DNA of 64,000 nt from Thermogemmatispora onikobensis (lineage in GTDB: Bacteria; Chloroflexota; Ktedonobacteria; Ktedonobacterales; Ktedonobacteraceae). The stretch spans positions 25,866-89,865 of the forward strand of contig NZ_BDGT01000020.1 of NCBI RefSeq assembly GCF_001748285.1, written 5' to 3'. Position 1 is the stretch's first letter; each line of letters opens with the position of its first letter. The notes beneath the pieces were generated by a model that worked only from the letters and a program-made list of their open reading frames with translations, did no database searches and was not told the DNA's origin. The translations under genes and the position numbers were made by a program. Shown piece after piece: positions 16,322 to 24,818 of this stretch.

Positions 16322-17611
16322 ATGTTTTTCGTGCTGGATCTTGGCTTCATTCGCAATCATCCAGAGCTTGTCAAAGAGGCTGTACGCCTCAAGCAGAGCG
16401 ATTTTGATGTCGACCAGTTTCTGGCCCTTGACCGCCAGGTCCTCGAACTGCAGCATCAGGTCGAGATGCTGCGGGCAGAGCAGAACCAGCTTTCGAAGCG
16501 CATCGGACAGGCCGGCAAAGACAAGGAGCTGCGCGAGTCCCTCATCGTCCAGGGCAAACAGCTGGCGGCACGCCTCAAGGAACTGGAGCCGCAGCTGGAG
16601 GCTCTCAGCGAGCAGCGCCAGCAGCTCCTCTACCTGGTGCCGCAGATTCCTGATCCCTCGGCTCCAGTCGGCACGAGCGAAGAGGACAACGTCCCAGTGC
16701 GCTATTGGGGAGAGAAGCCACAGTTCGACTTCCCGCTGCTGGACCACTATACGCTGATGCAGAAGCTGGACCTGGTCGACATGGAGCGCGCGGCAAAAAT
16801 CGCCGGCTCGCGCAGCTATGTGCTCAAAGGCGATGCCGCTCGTCTTGAGCTGGCCCTCTTGCACTTCGCTTTCGATCGCATCGCCGCCAAGGGCTTTACG
16901 CCCCTGATCGTGCCGGCGATGGCGCGCGAGTTCTGTTTCATCGGCAACGGCCAGTTTCCGCGTGGACGGGACCAGGTCTATGCCCTGGAAGGCGAGGACA
17001 CTTTCCTTGTGGGAACCGCCGAGGTCTCGATTACGGGCATGTTCAAGGACGAGATTCTTAGCTACGAGGAGCTGCCCCTGACCTTTGTCGGCTTCTGCCC
17101 CTGCTTCCGCAAAGAGGCCGGCACCTATGGCAAGGACACGCGCGGCGTCTTCCGCGTCCATCAGTTCAACAAGGTCGAGCAGTATGTGATCTGCGAAGCC
17201 TCACACGAGGAGTCGGTGCGCTGGCACGAGCAGCTGATCCACAACGCCGAGGAGCTGGTTCAGGCCCTGGAGATCCCCTATCGCGTGGTCAATGTCTGCA
17301 CCGGTGACATGGGCGATGGCAAGGTCGGCATGTACGATCTGGAATGCTGGGTTCCCAGCGAGGGCCGCTATCGCGAGACGCACTCTTGCTCGTACTTCCA
17401 CGACTGGCAGGCGCGGCGCGTCAATATTCGCTACCGCGATCGCGACGGCAAGGTGAAGTTCGTGCACACGCTCAATAACACGGCCATTGCATCGCCGCGC
17501 ATCCTGATCCCGCTGCTGGAAAACCATCAGCAGCCCGATGGCTCGGTACGCATTCCCGAGGCCCTGCGCCCCTATCTGGGCGGCCAGGAGGTGCTGCGGG
17601 CACGCCACTGA
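16322..17611 (+). CDS. serS: Seryl-tRNA synthetase
   Basis: It charges tRNA-Ser (and tRNA-Sec where present) with serine. The 429-residue product has the N-terminal coiled-coil arm (residues about 30-100, rich in Gln/Glu/Leu heptads) that holds the long variable arm of tRNA-Ser. The class II core follows: the T-A-E-V-S-I-T-G motif, motif 2 with F-R-K-E-A-G-T-Y-G-K-D-T-R-G-V-F-R-V-H-Q-F, and motif 3 N-N-T-A-I-A-S-P-R-I-L-I-P-L-L-E. The ATG at 16322 follows AGAAGGAGGG; an upstream TTG at 16295 is not needed. Expression is under the T-box that ends about 195 bp upstream. Length is normal. Confidence 0.96.
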   Translation: MFFVLDLGFIRNHPELVKEAVRLKQSDFDVDQFLALDRQVLELQHQVEMLRAEQNQLSKRIGQAGKDKELRESLIVQGKQLAARLKELEPQLEALSEQRQQLLYLVPQIPDPSAPVGTSEEDNVPVRYWGEKPQFDFPLLDHYTLMQKLDLVDMERAAKIAGSRSYVLKGDAARLELALLHFAFDRIAAKGFTPLIVPAMAREFCFIGNGQFPRGRDQVYALEGEDTFLVGTAEVSITGMFKDEILSYEELPLTFVGFCPCFRKEAGTYGKDTRGVFRVHQFNKVEQYVICEASHEESVRWHEQLIHNAEELVQALEIPYRVVNVCTGDMGDGKVGMYDLECWVPSEGRYRETHSCSYFHDWQARRVNIRYRDRDGKVKFVHTLNNTAIASPRILIPLLENHQQPDGSVRIPEALRPYLGGQEVLRARH

Positions 17612-17684
17612 TTGCCGCCTCCTGGCCTCCTTCCGTTGGGCTGCCGACCAGCGAGCGCCGGGGCGGCTCCGCCTTGGCGCCAGC

Positions 17685-18218
17685 TCAGCAGGTAGAGGAG
17701 GCAAGGGGGATGATTTCCCCACGCGGGCTACCGCTGGCGTCTTCAATGTAGAGACGGCCAATCGTGCAGACTGGCTGACTGCGCCGATCGGTAGCGCTGC
17801 CAGGATTGAAGAGCAGCAGCCCGTCCCGTTGACAGAGATAGGGAACGTGGGTATGACCGAAGATCACACAGCGCGCCCGCGGGAACTCCCGACGGGCCGC
17901 CTCCAGACGCGCCACATCCTCACTGCGCCCTCGTCGCGCGCCATCCGGGCTGAGGATGTGGACCACGCCAATGCGGCAGCCGCCGATCACCAGCTCGCGC
18001 TTGAGGGGCAGCGCACGCCGCACTTCGTCACTCTCGACGTTGCCCTGCACAGCGACGACGGGCGCGATGGTCTCTAGCTCACTGACGACGGAGAGCACCG
18101 AGAGATCCCCGGCATGAATGATCAGTTCGACACCGGCAAAATGGCGCCAGAGGACCTCGGGCAAAGCTTTGAAGCGCGGAATATGGGTATCCGACAGGAC
18201 GCCGATGACGTGTTCCAT
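17685..18218 (-). CDS. YfcE/MJ0936-type metallophosphoesterase
   Basis: The 177-residue product has the calcineurin-like motifs in order: G-V-L-S-D-T-H near the N terminus, I-I-H-A-G-D-L, V-Q-G-N-V-E in place of the usual G-N-C-D, and the C-terminal G-H-T-H followed by N-P-G-S-A. Small enzymes of this class are two-metal phosphodiesterases acting on model diesters; the natural substrate is usually unknown. It is divergent from a second metallophosphoesterase beginning 145 bp away and lies tail-to-tail with serS. Confidence 0.87.
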   Translation of the reverse strand: MEHVIGVLSDTHIPRFKALPEVLWRHFAGVELIIHAGDLSVLSVVSELETIAPVVAVQGNVESDEVRRALPLKRELVIGGCRIGVVHILSPDGARRGRSEDVARLEAARREFPRARCVIFGHTHVPYLCQRDGLLLFNPGSATDRRSQPVCTIGRLYIEDASGSPRGEIIPLASSTC

Positions 18219-18362
18219 CGGCTCTCACCTCCGTTGCAGCAGACAGGTCCACCCCTGGCCAGACCAGACGGCAAGCCGCTGGCTGCTTTGCCCGACGGCG
18301 GGGCAGACTATGCCTTGCCTTCCTTGTCGCTCGCTCGCTCGCTCTAAGGAGAGAATAGCAGA

Positions 18363-19079
18363 TTGACTATGCGCATTGCCATTATCTCTGATATTCATGG
18401 GAATCAGGTGGCCCTGGAGGCCGTACTGGAAGATCTGCGCCGCCAGCCAGCAATCGATCAGCTAGTCATCGCTGGCGACCTCTGCTTGAATGGCCCGCGC
18501 CCTCGTGAGGTGCTCACGATTGTCCAGCAGCTCGGCTGCCCGGTCATTAAAGGCAACGTCGATGAGGAGGTGGTCAGCACCGCCCCCGAGAAAGGGCGCA
18601 AAAAACAGAGCACCGTAGCCTGGACGCGCGAGCAGATCGGACCGGAAGGCATCGCCTACCTGCGCGACCTGCCTTTCTCGTACCGCGTGACCAATCCCAA
18701 TGGCAGCGATGTCCTGGTCGTGCACGCCAACCCGCGCAATTTGGAGGACGCCATCCCTCCTCACGCCTCCGATCAGGAGCTGGAGCGCTTGCTCGACGGC
18801 CTGGATGAGCAGATTGGCGCCCTGGCCTTCGGCCACCTGCATATCGCTTACCTGCGACGCTGGCGGCGACTGTTGCTGTTAGATGCGGCCAGCTGCGGCC
18901 TGCCACGCGATGGAGATCAGCGCGCCGCCTACGGCATTCTTAGCTGGCAAGGCAACGACTGGGAGGGGGAGATCCGCCGCGTGCCCTACGATCTGGAGAC
19001 CGTCGTCGCTCAGATCCGCACCAGCGGCATGCCCCATCCCGAGCGGCGCATCAACATCCTGCTGGCGGCCCACTACTGA
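18363..19079 (+). CDS. Metallophosphoesterase, calcineurin-like family
   Basis: The 238-residue product has I-I-S-D-I-H-G-N near its start, V-I-A-G-D-L-C, K-G-N-V-D-E and the C-terminal F-G-H-L-H-I. It ends with a substrate-cap-like region containing D-A-A-S-C-G-L-P-R-D-G-D, as in the YfcE-like/PPP-family phosphatases that have a conserved G-x-x-R-D. It is related to, but not a copy of, the divergent neighbour. The TTG at 18363 lies 9 nt after AAGGAGAG, while the ATG at 18369 is 15 nt away, so the TTG start is slightly favoured. Substrate unknown. Confidence 0.83.
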   Translation: MTMRIAIISDIHGNQVALEAVLEDLRRQPAIDQLVIAGDLCLNGPRPREVLTIVQQLGCPVIKGNVDEEVVSTAPEKGRKKQSTVAWTREQIGPEGIAYLRDLPFSYRVTNPNGSDVLVVHANPRNLEDAIPPHASDQELERLLDGLDEQIGALAFGHLHIAYLRRWRRLLLLDAASCGLPRDGDQRAAYGILSWQGNDWEGEIRRVPYDLETVVAQIRTSGMPHPERRINILLAAHY

Positions 19080-19129
19080 GGTCCTCCAGCGCGCAACCGC
19101 AGTCCAGAGCGGAAGGAGTAGAATACAGA

Positions 19130-19181
19130 GCAACGGGGCACCGGCAGTGGTGGGGAGTCGCCACAGCCTGCGCCCCGTTGC
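19130..19181 (+). terminator. Strong hairpin after the metallophosphoesterase gene
   Basis: A perfect 10-bp outer stem GCAACGGGGC/GCCCCGTTGC (19130-19139 with 19172-19181) encloses a second stem GGC-A-GTGG/CCAC-A-GCC. There is no T run after it, so termination is inferred from position. Confidence 0.5.
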
Positions 19182-19217
19182 TAAGGTGAAGCGCTGAAGC
19201 GGAGCAGCTATTTTGCT

Positions 19218-19421
19218 CTATAAGACATGCAATAATTGACAGAAGATACAGGTACAGGTCGCAGGATGACCAGGAGCATGCTCCAGCAGCGACGGCGGTT
19301 GCTCGTTGCGAGGCAGCTCCTGCACTGGCATCGCCTCCTCACCAAGATAGCTGGCAGCATCGCCGATATCGACCAGCTCAAGCTCGCGCACAATTTCCTT
19401 CAGTTCACTCGTAGTCGCCAT
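19218..19421 (-). CDS. Small Cys-containing protein, unrecognised
   Basis: A 67-residue reading frame starts at an ATG with GGAGAGGG about 10 nt upstream. It begins with an acidic helix (E-L-K-E-I-V-R-E-L-E-L) and ends with H-P-A-T-C-T-C-I-F-C-Q-L-L-H. The Cys/His cluster could bind a metal. The upstream in-frame extension (to 19568) contains a similar E-H-x4-C-x2-C-x-L-L motif, so a 116-residue protein with two such motifs starting at a TTG is an alternative; it lacks a ribosome site. No modification enzymes are near, so a peptide natural product precursor is only a remote possibility. Codon use resembles the neighbours. Function unknown. Confidence 0.45.
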   Translation of the reverse strand: MATTSELKEIVRELELVDIGDAASYLGEEAMPVQELPRNEQPPSLLEHAPGHPATCTCIFCQLLHVL

Positions 19422-20073
19422 GCTCAATGATCCCTCTCCTCTCGCAGGACACTCAGCCCCGGGACGCAGAGAGCCCGCACGAGTGGCGCACTCCTGCTGC
19501 AACAGAGAGCATACCTCACATTGCATCAGGAAATGCTCGATAGAATACTCCGATTCGATAAATTTCAATAATTAAGCAATAAAACCAGGCTCTGTTTGGC
19601 TTTACGCCGCTTACTGGAGGCGGCGAGGCCGTAGCCAGGGCCTTTTATTTGCTCGGCTCAGCCAGAGAGTCGGCGCCAGTTTGCCGAGCGGGAAGCCAGA
19701 GAGCTTCCACTTAATATATACGTGTCCAGGTTGACATTCATCGCCGTAAGTGCAAGCGAATAGGCCAGTTGGGTCAGGCAAGCGAGCAAGAGGCAAGCAG
19801 ACAAAGAGAATGGGGGGGCGGCAGGCAGGGCGAACGCAGCGGTAGCGCGGCGAGATCACCCTCACAGGAAGCCAGAGCGGCGGAGTGGAGGCGGCGCGAG
19901 GGGAGGGCAGTGATGTAGCATCCAGGGCCGGGCCGGCGTTGGAGCTTTGCCCAGGCGAGTTGCTCACCGGCTGTCCCCATTCCGCGGGGCCGCAGACAGG
20001 GGACAGCCGGTCGTCATGAGCAACCACACACCAGGGCAGACAGGGAAGAAAAGGAGCGAGCTAGCGAACCTGA
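19422..20073. other. Intergenic region, mostly empty
   Basis: About 650 bp between the small Cys-containing gene and the binding-protein gene. AT-rich sequence at 19545-19590 may hold the promoter of the small gene on the minus strand. A 138-residue open frame on the minus strand (19611-20027) has no ribosome site or family resemblance and starts inside a hairpin. The rest shows no structure beyond the inverted repeat at 19959-20024. Confidence 0.45.
19959..20024 (-). terminator. Long inverted repeat downstream of the liv operon
   Basis: GTTGCTCA then CCGGCTGTCCCC (19959-19966, 19967-19978) are complementary to GGGGACAGCCGG (19999-20010) and TGAGCAAC (20017-20024), with a 6-nt one-sided bulge. 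The total is 20 bp of perfect pairing. It lies 50 bp after the stop codon of the minus-strand binding-protein gene and probably ends or stabilises that mRNA. No T run follows. Confidence 0.55.
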
Positions 20074-21336
20074 TTAGAAATGAGACTGGCTGGCGGCCAC
20101 CCCAGTGAAATCTGACGAGAGCGGCTTAACACCGGCAGGCTGGGTAGCATCAACCTGGTAGATCACCGAATCGCGCGTTGGCACACGCTGGTCGGGCGTC
20201 GAGCCATAGTGCGCCGGCGGCAGCAAGCCACCCATATCCACCGACTGCAGCGACTCGAAAGCGCGGAAGAGGCCATCGCGTGTCAGATCACCGTTCTCCA
20301 TTGCCTTCTTCAGGATGGCGTAGGTCACGTAGGACTCGGCATAGCCAAACTCGAAGTAGCCATCGGGCTGCTGCTTCGGGAAATACTTGGCCTGGTCCTC
20401 CAACATCTGCTTCATCCCTGGCACGCTCGTATCGCCCCAGGCCGCTCCCTGCGAGACGACCCAGGCCCGGCTGATCAAGGGCTTGAGCGCCGGCACCGCC
20501 AGCAGCTGAATCGAGAAGGCCGGGCTTTGCAGAATCCACTGCGGATTGTAGCCCAGCTTGTAGGCTGTAGCGATAATGGTCGCTGTCGCCGTTGGCAGCG
20601 TTGTCATAAAGACGTACTTCGCACCAGAAGCCTTCAGCTGCGCCACCTGAGCGGTGAAATCCGTATCATTGACCGCAAAGGAGACCTGGGCGACGTCGTG
20701 CAGATGGTAAGCGCTCACGGCTTCACGATAGCCTGTCAGCCCATCCTGGCCATAGTCATCGTTCTGGTAAATGATGGCCGTGGCCGGATTCTTGACGCCC
20801 AGCTTGTTGACGATGTAGTCAAAGGCATTCTCGACCTGCAGACGGTAAGGTGTGCCAACCAGGATCAGATATTTCTCACGCGCCAGCGCCGATGAGAGGG
20901 TTGCCGCCGAGACCAGCATGTGGTCGGCAGCCGCCAGATCCTTGATGGCAAAAGTCGGCTGCGTCCCGAGGCTGTCGGCGATCATCAGCACCTGGTTGCG
21001 AATCTGGTTATACTTCTGCACCTCCAGCTGCGGGCTATACTGCGTATCCTGTTCAACGAACTGGACCTTGAAGCCGTTAATGCCGCCGTGGTCATTGACA
21101 TGATAGAAGAAAGCTTTCACCCCATTGGCGATCGGGATGCCGACCGGCCCGGCCACCGGTCCCGAGTAGGGCGAGAGAATGCCTAGCGTGATCGTCTTCT
21201 TGTTGAGATCGACGCCTGGTCCCGCCTTGAGGCCACCCGAGCTACTGCCCGTGCTGCTGCCCGCGCAGCCCGCAAGGATCGGTAGACCGGCCAGGAGGAT
21301 GAGTATACAGGCAAAGAAGAAACGTTTAGTAACCAT
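20074..21336 (-). CDS. Branched-chain amino-acid-type ABC transporter substrate-binding lipoprotein
   Basis: The 420-residue product has a lipoprotein signal peptide (K-R, a hydrophobic stretch, then L-A-G-C-A-G) so it is exported and anchored by Cys. The mature part is a type I periplasmic-binding fold of the Leu/Ile/Val family: I-T-L-G-I-L-S-P-Y-S-G-P at the start, F-F-Y-H-V-N-D-H-G-G-I-N-G, I-Y-Q-N-D-D-Y-G-Q-D-G and Y-A-E-S-Y-V-T-Y-A-I. ATG 21336 follows AGGGGG at 9 nt, so the upstream TTG at 21342 is not needed. It is the last gene of the minus-strand liv operon, 233 bp after livM. The ligand may be amino acids, but Chloroflexota homologues can bind amides, urea or aromatic acids. Confidence 0.9.
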   Translation of the reverse strand: MVTKRFFFACILILLAGLPILAGCAGSSTGSSSGGLKAGPGVDLNKKTITLGILSPYSGPVAGPVGIPIANGVKAFFYHVNDHGGINGFKVQFVEQDTQYSPQLEVQKYNQIRNQVLMIADSLGTQPTFAIKDLAAADHMLVSAATLSSALAREKYLILVGTPYRLQVENAFDYIVNKLGVKNPATAIIYQNDDYGQDGLTGYREAVSAYHLHDVAQVSFAVNDTDFTAQVAQLKASGAKYVFMTTLPTATATIIATAYKLGYNPQWILQSPAFSIQLLAVPALKPLISRAWVVSQGAAWGDTSVPGMKQMLEDQAKYFPKQQPDGYFEFGYAESYVTYAILKKAMENGDLTRDGLFRAFESLQSVDMGGLLPPAHYGSTPDQRVPTRDSVIYQVDATQPAGVKPLSSDFTGVAASQSHF

Positions 21337-21569
21337 AAACAATTACCCCCTTATCGAGCCAAAGGCACAAGATACTACCAAAAACCCGGCTGGTTCGCCT
21401 TTTTCGCCTTTACTGGCTTCCTGACTGCAGACCTGCCGCCCGACCAGACCCGACCAGACCCCGGCCCGTGCCCCCACAGGCCGGTTCGCTTGCAACGCGG
21501 CAGGCAAGAGGGAGAGAAGGCGGAGGGAGGCAGACGCGACGACGCCCGTCAAAGCGCTCTCGGGCGCGC

Positions 21570-22823
21570 TCAAGAGGCGCCAGTTCCCCTGCGCCCCTGC
21601 CCCTCGTCAGGACCAGAGGAGCGCTGCTGAAGATCAACCACCTCGATGCTCTCACCTCCTTCTTTGAGCGTCGCGGCGCCCGCATTGGCGCTGGCCCCTG
21701 CTGCCTGCAAGCGAGGCCCACCAGGGCGTAGGCGACGCACCAGACCAATGACTCCGCCTGGCTCAAACAGCAGGAAGACAATGATGAGCAGGCCATAGAG
21801 CAGGGCATTCAGATCGCCGCTGCTGAGGCCCCCGCCGCCAGTGCTGGGCGGCAGCAGCGAGAAGTAGTCGATGACCTGGGGCAGGGCGAAGACAAAGGCC
21901 GCTCCCAGAATCGACCCCCAGACATCGGCAATGCCGCCGATGATGATGGCTGCCACAAACTGGATCGAGAGGCTCAGACTCCAATAGTCGGGGATCACAT
22001 AACGCGCATAGGAGACATAGAGCGCGCCGGCCACGCCCGCCAGGAACGACGAGAGCACGAAGGCCCCCATCTTGACCTCAAAAAGGTTCACCCCCATGAT
22101 GGCAGCGCCCACTTCGTGGTCCCGCACGGCCCGCATAGCACGACCGACGCGCGAACGGCTGAGGTTGTAGACGAAGAGTGCCGAGAACAGGAGGATGACC
22201 AGAATGAGCAGGAAATATTGTTGCCCAGAGGTCAGGGCGATGCCAAAAATGCTGTTCTGCTGGTCGAGCGAGAAGCCCCCAAAAGCCGGCACAGGGAAAT
22301 TGCGCCCCTGCGGCCCTCCAGTGATGAAATTCAGGTTGCGGAACAGATAATTGCCGATGAAGACCAGGGCCAGGGTCACAATGCCCAGATAGAAGCCGCG
22401 CAGGCGCAAGGCGCTCGGTCCAATCAGCGCCCCAACCAGGGCCGCGACCAGGCCCGCCGCCGGCAGCCAGATGAAGACAGGCAGGCCCAGACCCCAGGGA
22501 TCAAGCGCTCCCTGTGGCGGATTGCCCCCCAATAGGGCCGCCGTATAGCCTCCCAGCCCCATGAAGAAAGCCAGACCCAGCGAAATCTGACCGGTATAGC
22601 CTGAGAGGAGATTGAGCGCCAAAGTGGCAATCGCCGCAATCAGGCAGTAGTTGACAATGGTAAACCAGTCGTCGCCGGCCAGCGAGAAGAAGAGCAGCAG
22701 GGCCAGCACTCCAACCCCCAGCCAGAGCCAGCGCGCCAGGTTCCCTAGCAGGCGCGGCGGCTCGGCCTCCCGTGGCAGCTCCTGACGAAGACGGCTACGG
22801 CCACGCTCCCGTGTAGCGATCAT
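21570..22823 (-). CDS. livM: Branched-chain amino-acid ABC permease LivM
   Basis: The 417-residue inner-membrane protein has the LivM pattern: N-terminal transmembrane helices, N-L-L-S-G-Y-T-G-Q-I-S-L-G (conserved LivM loop), the F-Y-L-G-I-V-T-L-A segment, and the C-terminal E-V-K-M-G-A-F-V-L-S-S-F-L-A-G-V-A-G-A-L-Y and G-G-I-A-D-V-W-G-S-I-L-G-A. The N terminus carries about 40 extra basic/polar residues and the C terminus about 50 charged residues after the last helix; both are longer than typical. It overlaps livH by 4 bp (ATGA-type coupling). Confidence 0.93.
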   Translation of the reverse strand: MIATRERGRSRLRQELPREAEPPRLLGNLARWLWLGVGVLALLLFFSLAGDDWFTIVNYCLIAAIATLALNLLSGYTGQISLGLAFFMGLGGYTAALLGGNPPQGALDPWGLGLPVFIWLPAAGLVAALVGALIGPSALRLRGFYLGIVTLALVFIGNYLFRNLNFITGGPQGRNFPVPAFGGFSLDQQNSIFGIALTSGQQYFLLILVILLFSALFVYNLSRSRVGRAMRAVRDHEVGAAIMGVNLFEVKMGAFVLSSFLAGVAGALYVSYARYVIPDYWSLSLSIQFVAAIIIGGIADVWGSILGAAFVFALPQVIDYFSLLPPSTGGGGLSSGDLNALLYGLLIIVFLLFEPGGVIGLVRRLRPGGPRLQAAGASANAGAATLKEGGESIEVVDLQQRSSGPDEGQGRRGTGAS

Positions 22824-23719
22824 ACGCGCTCTACCTTTCTTGAGCCAAAGAGACCATAGGGACGAATCAGGAGGATGAGGATCATGATCAGATAGGGCGT
22901 CACTTCGTGCAGGCCCGTGCCAACCACTGCCGGCAGGCGACTCTCGTAGCCAGCCGTCAGGACGCTGGTCAGGCCGATGATGACGCCACCAACGACCGCG
23001 CCGCTGATCGAGTCGAGGCCCCCCAGAATGATAGCCGGGAAGGCCACCAGGGCCGCATTGCCAAAGTTGGGATCAATGGCCAGACTGTCGATCGCCAGCA
23101 GCACACCGCCAAGCGTTGTGATGGCTGCCGCCAGCCCCCAGGCCAGTGCATAGACAGTGCGCACGTCGATCCCCATAGCAAGAGCCGCCTCCTGATCCAG
23201 AGCCGTGGCCCGCATGGCCAGCCCATAGCGCGTGCGGCGAAAGAAATAGTAGAGGGCCGCACAGAGCACAATAGTTACGGCAATGGTCCAGAGGTCACTG
23301 CTGCCCAGATGGACCCCGGCCACGTTGAAGCCACTGGTGACAGTGAAAGGCGTGGCCGCCGGAATGGTGCGCGACCCCCAGCCTACAACCACAAGCGTGC
23401 GCAGAATAATGTCCAGACCAATGGTAATCATGAGGATAGTGAAAGGCGGACGACCAATCATCCTGCGCAGGACAAGACGCTCAAAGAGGAGGCCGATGAG
23501 AATCGTGACCAGCAGCCCCAACGGTAGCGCCAGCAAAAAAGGCAGGTGCCAGTTCAGAACAGCGCTGGCTACCACATAGGTGCCCACAAGCAGCAGCTCG
23601 CCCTGGGCGAAATTGATGACCTGACTCGCCTTGAAGATGATGCTAAAGCCCAGTCCGATAAGGGCGTAGATACAGCCCTGGGCCGCGCCCGCAAAGACCA
23701 GCTGAAGGAAGTAGGCCAT
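22820..23719 (-). CDS. livH: Branched-chain amino-acid ABC permease LivH
   Basis: The 299-residue integral membrane subunit has the LivH hallmarks: A-L-I-G-L-G-F-S-I-I-F-K-A-S-Q-V-I-N-F-A-Q-G-E at the N terminus, an R-Y-G-L-A-M-R-A-T-A segment followed by A-L-A-M-G-I-D, and the C-terminal G-G-L-D-S-I-S-G-A-V-V-G-G. It forms the transmembrane pore with LivM. It is separated from livG by a 217-bp spacer that contains an 8-bp tandem repeat, which is unusual inside such an operon, and overlaps livM by 4 bp. Confidence 0.93.
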   Translation of the reverse strand: MAYFLQLVFAGAAQGCIYALIGLGFSIIFKASQVINFAQGELLLVGTYVVASAVLNWHLPFLLALPLGLLVTILIGLLFERLVLRRMIGRPPFTILMITIGLDIILRTLVVVGWGSRTIPAATPFTVTSGFNVAGVHLGSSDLWTIAVTIVLCAALYYFFRRTRYGLAMRATALDQEAALAMGIDVRTVYALAWGLAAAITTLGGVLLAIDSLAIDPNFGNAALVAFPAIILGGLDSISGAVVGGVIIGLTSVLTAGYESRLPAVVGTGLHEVTPYLIMILILLIRPYGLFGSRKVERV

Positions 23720-23936
23720 AGCTCATAGCTCCTCCTGACACAAGCAAGCCGCAAATAGCGCGATCGAGCGACACGTAACAAGAGAGCGCCCTGGTACATT
23801 CAGGGCCAGAGAAGAAGCCTTCGGGCCTCTCCATACAAGCAAGCAAGTAAGCAAACCAACAAACCAACAAACCAACAAACCAACAAACGGACAAAGAAGC
23901 GAGTCTGCCGATTGATCTGCCAGCACGAGGCAATCT
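23720..23936. other. Spacer inside the liv operon with tandem repeats
   Basis: This 217-bp gap between livG and livH holds the tandem octamer described at 23853-23892 and a flanking (CAAG)n-like run at 23836-23850. No gene is supported. Confidence 0.5.
23853..23892. repeat. Tandem 8-bp repeat AAACCAAC x5
   Basis: Four perfect copies of AAACCAAC (23853-23884) and one degenerate copy (23885-23892), preceded by CAAG-type repeats. On the mRNA (minus) strand the unit reads GUUGGUUU. It lies 134 bp upstream of the livH start, so length changes would not alter a reading frame, but could alter mRNA processing or translation of livH. Confidence 0.85.
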
Positions 23937-24818
23937 TTAGTTTTCGGAGACAGCGGGCAGGTCATCGGCGGGCGCCGGTAGCTGCTCCGATTCTTCGCCC
24001 AGATAGGCTTTGATGACCGCCGGATTGGCCTGGATTTCCGCAGGCCTCCCTTCGGCAATGACCCGGCCAAAGTCCAGCACCAGCACGCGGTCGGCCAGGC
24101 CCATGACCAGGGCCATATCGTGCTCAACGAGGATCTGGGTAATGCCCAGCTGCTCTTTGATCTCCAGGATAATGGCGGCAATCTCCTCGGTCTCTTCCAG
24201 ACCCATGCCCGCCACCGGCTCATCCAGCAGCAGCAGGCGCGGCTCCATCGCCAGGGCACGCGCCAGGTCAGCCCGCTTCTGCAGGCCATAGGGCAGGCTG
24301 CCTAGAGGACGGTCGCGCACCTCTTTCATGTTTAGCAGATCAAGAATATGGAGACAATAGGCGCGGTTCTCCCATTCTTCGCGTCGAGTTGGACCGATAA
24401 ACAGTCCAGCGCGCAGGATGCCACTGTGCATGCGTGTATGGCGTCCCAGCAGCAGATACTCTAACACAGTCATAGTGGGGAACTGGCCCATATTCTGAAA
24501 AGTTCGAGCAATACCAGCTCTTGCTACCTGATGGGGTTTGAAGCGCAGCAGGTTCTGACCTGCAAAGGTGACGTGGCCCGCCTCGGGCTGATAGACGCGC
24601 GAGAGCACATTAAACAGGGAGGTTTTGCCGGCGCCGTTGGGGCCGATAACGGCAAAGAGTTCCCCTGGCCAGACGACGAAAGAGACCTCGCTGAGGGCGC
24701 GCACGCCGGCAAAGCGCACCGAGAGCCGTTCAACGCGCAGGAGCGGCTCATTGGCCTTCAGCTGATGGTTGTTGCCGGGCAGGTTACTCTGGTTGGGCCT
24801 CTCGCTCATGACTGCCAC
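23937..24818 (-). CDS. livG: Branched-chain amino-acid ABC transporter ATPase LivG
   Basis: The 293-residue cytoplasmic ATPase has Walker A G-P-N-G-A-G-K-T, the Q-loop region R-T-F-Q-N, the signature-like L-P-Y-G-L-Q-K-R-A-D-L-A-R-A-L, Walker B L-L-L-L-D-E-P-V-A-G-M and the H-loop V-E-H-D-M. The longer loop between the Q-loop and signature and the D-R-V-L-V-L-D-F-G-R ending are typical of LivG. The start overlaps the 3' end of livF by 13 bp; ATGs at 24818 and 24809 are both possible. Confidence 0.93.
   Translation of the reverse strand: MAVMSERPNQSNLPGNNHQLKANEPLLRVERLSVRFAGVRALSEVSFVVWPGELFAVIGPNGAGKTSLFNVLSRVYQPEAGHVTFAGQNLLRFKPHQVARAGIARTFQNMGQFPTMTVLEYLLLGRHTRMHSGILRAGLFIGPTRREEWENRAYCLHILDLLNMKEVRDRPLGSLPYGLQKRADLARALAMEPRLLLLDEPVAGMGLEETEEIAAIILEIKEQLGITQILVEHDMALVMGLADRVLVLDFGRVIAEGRPAEIQANPAVIKAYLGEESEQLPAPADDLPAVSEN

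Noticed and set aside
19611..20027. 138-residue open frame on the minus strand
   Set aside because: It starts inside the long hairpin, has no ribosome site, and is low-complexity Pro/Arg-rich with no family resemblance.
23853..23892. Possible CRISPR-like repeat
   Set aside because: The units are 8 bp, directly adjacent and without spacers, so it is a simple tandem repeat.
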